Assembly (NCBI GenBank): GCA_021818645.1
Contig: JAKATS010000173.1
Location: 1-5,733 of the forward strand
From: Acidobacteriota bacterium
GTDB taxonomy: Bacteria > Acidobacteriota > Terriglobia > Terriglobales > SCQP01
Direction of reading: 5' to 3'
DNA: 5,733 nucleotides
Within the stretch, counting starts at the first letter, position 1. Each line of letters begins with the position of its first letter. Under the pieces are notes generated by a model. That model had not been told where the DNA came from and made no database searches. It saw only the letters and a list, made by a program, of their open reading frames with translations. The position numbers and the translations under genes are program-made. Below are positions 1-4,520 of the stretch, in pieces.

Positions 1-1079
1 GAATCCCGGCCGGCAAATGCGCTGACCAGCATCAGCAGCGATGAGCGCGGCAGATGGAAGTTGGTGAGCAAGCCATTCACCACCAGAAAATCATCGCCGG
101 GCATGAGAAACAGGTCGGTGGCACCGGCGCCGGGCGCAACTTCGCCGGCATGGACGCGGGCGCAGGCTTCGAGCGCGCGCAGCGCGGTGGTGCCGACGGC
201 CAGAATTCGACGGTGCTGGCGGCGGGCGGCGGTGACGGCTGCCGCGGCATCGGGGGGAATCTCATAGGATTCGCGGTGCAGTTGCCGCCGGGCGATCTTA
301 TCTGCATCCACCGGCTGAAACGTTCCCAGCCCGATCTGCAGATTAATAAAGGTCAATTCCACCCCGATGGCGCGCAGCCGGTCGAGCATGGCGGAGTTAA
401 AGTGCAGGCCGGCGGTAGGAGCGGCCGAGGATCCGGCGGTGCGGGCATAGACCGTCTGATAGCGTTCGCGGTCACGGGCATCGCCGGCCGGCGAACCCGC
501 GCGGCTGATATAGGGAGGCAATGGAGTTTCACCCACCTCGTTCAACCGCTCATAAAAATCGCCTTGCCACTGCAGGCGAATCTGACGCATGCCGCGCTCG
601 CCACGGCCCACGATTTCGCCCGTCATCACGGGTAAGCAATCGGGAACGGAGGCGCCAGGCGGATCAAAGCGCAAGGCTTCGCCCACCGGCAGCTTGCGTC
701 CGGGGCGCACCAGACAATTCCACAGGTCCGATTGCAGGCGCTCTAACAGCAAAACTTCCACGCGCCCGGGTGGCGAGGCCACTTTTCCTGCCTCGCCGTT
801 CCCATGGCCATGGCGTGCAATGCTCCGGCGCGGGTCCCGCGCCGCCCCGGAGCGCGGGCCCAGGCGATTACCATGCAGCCGGGCGGGAATAACACGGGTT
901 TCGTTAAAGACCAGCAGATCGCCGGAATGGAGAAACTCCGGCAGATCGCGAAAGACGGCATCGTAAAATGCGCCGCTGGAGCGCTCCAGGCGCAGCATGC
1001 GTGAAGCATCCCGCGGTTCCACCGGATGCTGCGCGATCTGGTCCGGCGGCAAATTGAAATCGAAGTCGTCCAGCTGCAT
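1..1079 (-). CDS. queA: S-adenosylmethionine:tRNA ribosyltransferase-isomerase (QueA), 3' end cut by window edge
   Basis: QueA transfers and isomerises the ribosyl part of S-adenosylmethionine onto 7-aminomethyl-deazaguanine in tRNA, giving epoxyqueuosine in the cytosolic queuosine pathway. My minus-strand translation is open for 359 residues up to the window edge. Family blocks appear in order: GDLLVFNETRVIPARL (53-68), LPPYISR (187-193), RERYQTVYA (204-212), AAPTAGLHF (219-227), GLGTFQPV (250-257), VGTTALRALE (295-304) and LTNFHLP (338-344). The visible part stops within the conserved VSAFAG block, so about 40 residues are missing compared with E. coli QueA. The ATG at 1079 gives the usual start (MQLDDFDFNLPP); no good Shine-Dalgarno precedes it. 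Two oddities are a roughly 25-30 residue insertion at about 73-103 and Gln248 where E. coli has His in LHVGAGTF. The gene is divergent from the esterase pair and probably unrelated to it. The family call is very sure. Confidence 0.97.
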   Translation of the reverse strand, partial: MQLDDFDFNLPPDQIAQHPVEPRDASRMLRLERSSGAFYDAVFRDLPEFLHSGDLLVFNETRVIPARLHGNRLGPRSGAARDPRRSIARHGHGNGEAGKVASPPGRVEVLLLERLQSDLWNCLVRPGRKLPVGEALRFDPPGASVPDCLPVMTGEIVGRGERGMRQIRLQWQGDFYERLNEVGETPLPPYISRAGSPAGDARDRERYQTVYARTAGSSAAPTAGLHFNSAMLDRLRAIGVELTFINLQIGLGTFQPVDADKIARRQLHRESYEIPPDAAAAVTAARRQHRRILAVGTTALRALEACARVHAGEVAPGAGATDLFLMPGDDFLVVNGLLTNFHLPRSSLLMLVSAFAGRD

Positions 1080-1092
1080 GCAAGGAATCTGC

Positions 1093-1138
1093 GAAGCGAT
1101 CCGCTTCCCATACCCGGGCTACCGATGAAGCAATAATA
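1093..1138 (-). promoter_or_regulatory. Candidate queA promoter and leader dyad
   Basis: On the minus strand TATTAT (1133-1138) matches the -10 consensus at 5 of 6 positions and would start a leader of about 45 bases. I see no convincing -35 box at 16-18 bases. Inside that leader, GAAGCG (1093-1098) and CGCTTC (1102-1107) form a perfect 6-bp inverted repeat around a 3-base loop, 14 bases upstream of the queA ATG. The dyad could be an operator or an RNA hairpin. It does not resemble a preQ1 riboswitch as far as I can judge. This is a pattern-level call only. Confidence 0.3.
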
Positions 1139-1141
1139 CAA

Positions 1142-1172
1142 TTCGCCAACAAAATCAGATTACGGCTATACT
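1142..1172 (+). promoter_or_regulatory. Candidate promoter of the esterase pair
   Basis: TATACT at 1167-1172 matches the -10 consensus at 5 of 6 positions and lies 26 bases before the CE15 ATG. The only -35-like sequence is TTCGCC (1142-1147), which is weak and has a long 19-base spacer. A start near 1179 would leave a leader of about 20 bases with no Shine-Dalgarno sequence. Confidence 0.35.
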
Positions 1173-1198
1173 GGCCCACGTTCAATTCCTGCAACCCC

Positions 1199-2623
1199 AT
1201 GAATTACAAAAAACCTGCGTTCACGGCACTGATGGTTCTGGCGGCGCTCGGCGCGGCCCGGGCGCAATTTCCCGGCATGAAGATGACGCCGGCGCAGCGT
1301 GCGCGCTACCAAGCACAGCAGCGCGCCACCCAGGCCGACCATCGCTATATGATGGACATTCTGCATCTGAAATGGCTGCGGCCGGGCGCCAACGGCATGA
1401 ACCCCAAGGCGCCCAATTATCAGAACACCGATGAAGCCAAGGCTAATCCGTATCCGAATCTGCCCAACCCGCTGATTTCGAATACCGGCATAAAAATCAC
1501 CACCCCCGCGCTGTGGTGGAAGCTGCGCCGGCCGGAAATTGAGCAGGATTTTGACCGCGATATTTATGGCTATGTTCCGCGTGACACGCCGAACGTGACC
1601 TGGATACCGATCGGGCAAAAGCGCCTGATGCGGCATGGCAGCCTGGTCCTGCGGCAGCATTTGATCGGCCATATCGCCAACCCGAAATATCCGGCGTACA
1701 CGCTGAATATTCCCCTGACCGTAACGGTGCCGGCCCGTGCCGGCGGACCCGTGCCGGTATTGATTCATTTCGGTTTTTCTTTTAACCCCAAAGTCATGAA
1801 AGCTTTTCTGGCCATGCTGCAGGCGCGCGGAATCAAGTTCCCCACGCCGAAAGGGCCGGGATGGCAGCGGCAACTGCTCGAAGCCGACTGGGGCTATGCG
1901 GTTTTAAGCCCCACCGATGTGCAGGCCGACAACGGCGCGGGGTTACGCCACGGCATTATCGGCCTGATGAATCATGGCCGGCCGCGGCGGCCGGAGCAGT
2001 GGGGCGCGCTACGGGCGTGGGCCTGGGGCGCCAGCCAGGTACTGGATTATCTCCAAACCGATCCGCGGGTCAATGCCAAAGAAGTAGGCATTGAAGGACT
2101 GTCGCGTTACGGCAAAGCGACGCTGGTGACGATGGCCTACGATCCGCGCTTTGCCATCGCCCTGGTGGGTTCTTCCGGAAAAGGCGGGGCGGCGCTGTAT
2201 CGCCGGCATTTCGGAGAGCAGATGGGCAATCTCGCCGGCTCGGGCGAGTACCACTGGTTTGCCGGGAATTTTCTCAAGTTCGACGGCAAGCTGAACGCCA
2301 GCAATCTGCCGGTGGATTCCCATGAGCTGATCGCCATGTGCGCGCCGCGGCCGATCTTTATCAGCTATGGCAACCCCAAGGTGGAAGGGCCATGGGTGGA
2401 TTCGCGGGGTTCTTTCATGGCCGCCGTGGCGGCCGGGCCGGTGTACCGGCTGCTGGGCAAAAAAGGCCTGCCGACCAATGTCATGCCGCCGCTAGGCGTG
2501 GCGCTATTGAGCGGCGATATCGGCTGGCGGAGGCATCACGGCCCGCACACCGATCTGCCCAACTGGCCGGCATTCATGAAATTCGCGGCCAAATACATCA
2601 AAGCGCCGCCGTTCAAGCAATAG
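1199..2623 (+). CDS. Exported CE15 glucuronoyl esterase-like alpha/beta hydrolase
   Basis: CE15 enzymes hydrolyse the ester between lignin alcohols and 4-O-methyl-glucuronic acid on xylan. Residues 1-22 form a signal peptide (basic NYKK, hydrophobic core, AARA/Q cleavage), so the protein is probably periplasmic or secreted. An N-terminal region with LRPGANG and an APN-x-x-N-x-DEA-like stretch (about 60-80) leads into WWKLRRPEIEQDF (106-118), as in bacterial members. GLSRYGK (300-306) matches the CE15 G-x-S-R-x-G-K nucleophile block, giving Ser302. GGAALYRRHFGE (329-340), APRPIFIS (382-389) and GPHTDLPNW (448-456) follow, giving His450 as the likely catalytic base. The acid used by fungal enzymes lies 23 residues after the nucleophile; here that position is Ser325, so Glu396 or Asp401 may serve instead. 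The 474-residue length suits the family. The gene heads a pair with the SGNH hydrolase. The exact substrate is inferred; annotation as acetylxylan esterase is a possible alternative. Confidence 0.9.
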   Translation: MNYKKPAFTALMVLAALGAARAQFPGMKMTPAQRARYQAQQRATQADHRYMMDILHLKWLRPGANGMNPKAPNYQNTDEAKANPYPNLPNPLISNTGIKITTPALWWKLRRPEIEQDFDRDIYGYVPRDTPNVTWIPIGQKRLMRHGSLVLRQHLIGHIANPKYPAYTLNIPLTVTVPARAGGPVPVLIHFGFSFNPKVMKAFLAMLQARGIKFPTPKGPGWQRQLLEADWGYAVLSPTDVQADNGAGLRHGIIGLMNHGRPRRPEQWGALRAWAWGASQVLDYLQTDPRVNAKEVGIEGLSRYGKATLVTMAYDPRFAIALVGSSGKGGAALYRRHFGEQMGNLAGSGEYHWFAGNFLKFDGKLNASNLPVDSHELIAMCAPRPIFISYGNPKVEGPWVDSRGSFMAAVAAGPVYRLLGKKGLPTNVMPPLGVALLSGDIGWRRHHGPHTDLPNWPAFMKFAAKYIKAPPFKQ

Positions 2624-2632
2624 CCCCAATTT

Positions 2633-3799
2633 ATGAGTTCTGCAATCCTGCTGCTGGCGCTGCTGCTGCCGCCTCACCCGGCCGCCCACTGGGTGGGGAC
2701 CTGGGGCACGGCACCGCAATTAGTCGAGCCGCGCAACCTGCCGCCCGCGCCCGGGTTAAGCCAGGCCACGCTGCGGCAGACGTTTAAAGCCAGCCTGGGC
2801 GGGCGGATTCTGCGGTTGCATTTATCGAACCGCTTCGGCAACGCGCCGCTGGAAATCCGGGGCGCAGAAATCGCCCTGCCCGCGGGTCCGGACGCGATTG
2901 TGCGCGCCAGCCGGCGCCGGCTAACGTTTCATGGGCGCCAGGCGATCACAATTCCCGCCGGCGCGGCGGCCGTTTCCGACCCAATTGCCTTTCGCCTGCG
3001 GCCGCTTTCCGAGTTGACCCTGACGCTCTACTTTGGCGCCACGCCCCGGAACGTAACCGGTCATCCCGGCTCGCGCACCACCACCTATCTGGAAAAAGGC
3101 GATTGGCTGAGCGCGCCGGCGCTGCCCGATCCGGCCACGACGGTGCATTGGTACATCATGACCGGCGTGGACGTGCTGCGGCATCATGCCGCCGCGGCCG
3201 TGGTCACGTTTGGCGATTCCATCACCGATGGCTATGGCACCACCACCGACGGCAACGACCGCTGGCCCGACGATCTGGCGCGCCGGCTGCAGGCGCATGC
3301 CCCGACCCGCACAATCGGGGTGCTGAACGAAGGCATCGGAGGCAACTGCATTCTGCGGCCCTGCCTGGGACCGGCGGGCGTGGCCCGGTTCCGGCGTGAC
3401 GTGCTGCATCAGGCGGGAGTGAAATGGGTGATCCTGTTCGAGGGAGTGAATGATATCGGCACCTCCCGGCATTCCGTAGCCAGCCAACTGATCGCGGCCG
3501 ACCGGAAGCTGATTGCGCTGGCGCATGCGCATCATTTAAAAATCTATGGGGCGACTATCACGCCATTCGGCAAATCTTTTTACGATTCACCGGCGCATGA
3601 AGCCGACTGGCGCAAGCTGAACCACTGGATCCGGCATGGCGGCGCCTTTGACGGGGTGGTTGATTTTGCCGCCGTGGCCCGCGATCCGGCCCACCCGGAT
3701 CAGTTACTGCCGGCGATTGATCATGGCGATCATCTGCACTTCAACCCGGCCGGGTATGCGCGGCTGGCGCTGGCGATTCCGCTGGCATGGTTTCGATAA
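2633..3799 (+). CDS. Exported SGNH/GDSL-family esterase, XynE-like
   Basis: SGNH hydrolases remove acyl groups from many substrates; next to a CE15 enzyme, deacetylation of xylan or other plant polysaccharide is the most likely role, but this is inference. All four blocks are visible: FGDSITDG (193-200, nucleophile Ser196), GIGGN (234-238, oxyanion Gly), GVND (271-274, Asn273) and DHLH (366-369, Asp366 and His369), followed by FNPAGYARLA. Residues about 20-180 form an N-terminal part, beginning HWVGTWGTAP, that looks beta-rich and precedes the catalytic domain. The total of 388 residues suits this subfamily. The signal sequence is odd: MSSAILLLALLL has no basic residue and its cleavage site near residue 17-18 is poor. 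The start is well bounded, because the CE15 TAG lies in the same frame only three codons upstream and none of those codons can start translation. No Shine-Dalgarno is seen. The 9-base gap implies cotranscription with the CE15 gene. Confidence 0.92.
   Translation: MSSAILLLALLLPPHPAAHWVGTWGTAPQLVEPRNLPPAPGLSQATLRQTFKASLGGRILRLHLSNRFGNAPLEIRGAEIALPAGPDAIVRASRRRLTFHGRQAITIPAGAAAVSDPIAFRLRPLSELTLTLYFGATPRNVTGHPGSRTTTYLEKGDWLSAPALPDPATTVHWYIMTGVDVLRHHAAAAVVTFGDSITDGYGTTTDGNDRWPDDLARRLQAHAPTRTIGVLNEGIGGNCILRPCLGPAGVARFRRDVLHQAGVKWVILFEGVNDIGTSRHSVASQLIAADRKLIALAHAHHLKIYGATITPFGKSFYDSPAHEADWRKLNHWIRHGGAFDGVVDFAAVARDPAHPDQLLPAIDHGDHLHFNPAGYARLALAIPLAWFR
2648..2671 (+). repeat. Two 12-base CTG-rich units in the SGNH signal sequence
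   Basis: Positions 2648-2659 and 2660-2671 are two copies of CTGCTGCTG(G/C)CG, differing at one base, and encode Leu-Leu-Leu-Ala then Leu-Leu-Leu-Pro in the hydrophobic core of the signal sequence. Gain or loss of a unit would stay in frame and alter core length by four residues. It may simply reflect leucine codon preference. Confidence 0.6.
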
Positions 3800-4083
3800 A
3801 CGCGGATTCAACCAGGCGGCAAATTCGGAATATCGGCATCATCCCGAGCATTCAATGTCCATAGCTGCGCTTGATGCTGCAGAGCACACGCGGCACTGGC
3901 TCAATCCTTTTCCCGGTTTCCGGCTCGCGGCAACGCGCGATCAATCCGTGCACTTACCGTGCCTCATATGCTCGAATGGCACTGCGCACGAAGGCGCTTT
4001 TGGGCTGGCTTCAACGGCGGGCTGTCAGATTCAGACGCCGTGTGGTTTCTTCATCCAGAGGTGTTGCCGGGACGGTGGCGCAG
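3800..4083. other. Gene-free stretch between esterase pair and efflux module
   Basis: I found no convincing gene, tRNA or mobile-element end in these 284 bases. Open frames cross it (for example 3871-4098 on the plus strand), but their translations are arginine- and serine-rich, with no family signature and no start signal. Only weak dyads are present, such as TCGG/CCGA at 3833-3847 and TGCT/AGCA near 3872-3883, and none has the U-run of an intrinsic terminator. It likely contains the end of the esterase transcript and upstream sequence for the efflux promoter. Confidence 0.6.
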
Positions 4084-4112
4084 CCAACATTTTTGTAACT
4101 TTGCGCTATAAT
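4084..4112 (+). promoter_or_regulatory. Probable promoter of the efflux module
   Basis: TATAAT at 4107-4112 is a perfect sigma-70-type -10 box. At a 17-base spacer the -35 position (4084-4089) reads CCAACA, which matches only the ACA end of the consensus; the better-looking TTGTAA at 4093-4098 is too close (8 bases). A perfect -10 with a poor -35 is typical of promoters that need an activator. Transcription starting near 4119 would leave a leader of about 18 bases before the ATG at 4137. Confidence 0.55.
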
Positions 4113-4118
4113 GAGCCG

Positions 4119-4143
4119 TCTGAAGATAGAGCTATCATGCAGA
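4119..4143. promoter_or_regulatory. Inverted repeat over transcription start and start codon
   Basis: GATAG (4125-4129) and CTATC (4132-4136) are perfect inverted arms separated by two bases, and the right arm abuts the ATG. Outside them TCTG (4119-4122) and CAGA (4140-4143) pair as well, with two unpaired bases on the left and three on the right. The 25-base dyad lies just downstream of the TATAAT box. It could be a repressor operator or, as RNA, a hairpin that hides the start codon. The regulator is unknown. Confidence 0.45.
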
Positions 4144-4451
4144 TGTACGGGATACGGGGTAAAGGCACGCTGCACCGCCTGGCCACCTGGGCGGGGATCT
4201 TATTGGTCCTTTGCCTGACGGCGCACGTCACGGTACATCGCGCCCTGGATTTCGCGCAGCATAAATCCAACAGCCGCTGCGCGATTTGCCAGGCAGGGCG
4301 CAGCGCCGCTCCCATGCCGATAGCGCTCTACCGGCCTTCGCAGCCTCAACGGGCCGCGGTTCCGCTTATCGCGGCCGCGGTCTGGCGCGAGCAGACCCTC
4401 TGGCATTTTCCGCTATTGCATCGCCCGCCACCGTCCGCCTCCCGCAGCTAA
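4137..4451 (+). CDS. Small membrane-anchored protein with a CxxC motif, upstream of efflux channel gene
   Basis: I do not recognise a named family with certainty. The ATG at 4137 gives 104 residues; Met3 (4143) is an alternative start. A short basic N-terminus (R7, K9, H13, R14) precedes one hydrophobic segment at about 15-29, which reads as a signal anchor or signal peptide; Cys26 is not in a good lipobox. After it come His30, His34 and His42 and a CAIC motif (Cys48, Cys51), which could bind a metal. The tail is rich in proline, alanine and arginine and ends RPPPSASRS. The gene has its own TATAAT box, and the CzcC-like gene begins 69 bases after its stop. Small His/Cys proteins often accompany metal-efflux operons (DUF2946-like proteins are one comparison), so a periplasmic metal-binding or sensing role is plausible but inferred. 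The frame stays open upstream to about 3636, but that part overlaps the SGNH gene and shows no start signal. Confidence 0.68.
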   Translation: MQMYGIRGKGTLHRLATWAGILLVLCLTAHVTVHRALDFAQHKSNSRCAICQAGRSAAPMPIALYRPSQPQRAAVPLIAAAVWREQTLWHFPLLHRPPPSASRS

Positions 4452-4469
4452 GCTCCTTTTCCCATTTCC

Positions 4470-4506
4470 AAAGCCTTTTTGCCTGAAGCATGGCTTTTTC
4501 CATGCT
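4470..4506 (+). promoter_or_regulatory. Overlapping hairpins in the gap before the efflux channel gene
   Basis: AGCATGG (4487-4493) and CCATGCT (4500-4506) form a perfect 7-bp stem with a 6-base CTTTTT loop, ending 14 bases before the ATG at 4521. AAAGCC (4470-4475) can instead pair with GGCTTT (4492-4497), which uses bases of the first hairpin, so the two folds exclude each other. There is no U-run after the stem, so it is not a standard terminator. It may tune translation or RNA stability of the channel gene. Confidence 0.4.
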
Positions 4507-4520
4507 GCACGGGTGTATTT

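Noticed and set aside
54..635. Plus-strand 193-codon open frame opposite queA
   Set aside because: It is a shadow of queA, whose minus-strand translation carries all the family blocks.
1166..1873. Minus-strand 235-codon open frame inside the CE15 gene
   Set aside because: It is antisense to a well-supported gene with full family motifs; long antisense frames are expected at this GC content.
2921..3535. Minus-strand 204-codon open frame opposite the SGNH gene
   Set aside because: It is antisense to clear SGNH catalytic blocks and has no domain of its own.
3803..3830. tRNA-like segment with GGATTCAA after the SGNH gene
   Set aside because: No acceptor stem, anticodon arm or complete T arm could be built around it.
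3871..4098. Plus-strand 75-codon open frame in the spacer
   Set aside because: The translation is Arg/Ser-rich with no recognisable motif, there is no start signal, and it overlaps the efflux promoter region.
4093..4112. TTGTAA as the -35 box for TATAAT
   Set aside because: The spacer is only 8 bases, too short for a sigma-70 promoter.
3636..4136. Upstream extension of the small CxxC protein frame
   Set aside because: It overlaps the SGNH gene in another frame and its translation shows no domain; the TATAAT box at 4107 supports the ATG at 4137.
4487..4506. Intrinsic terminator between the CxxC gene and the channel gene
   Set aside because: The stem is good, but the T-run is in the loop, not after the stem, and the genes look cotranscribed.
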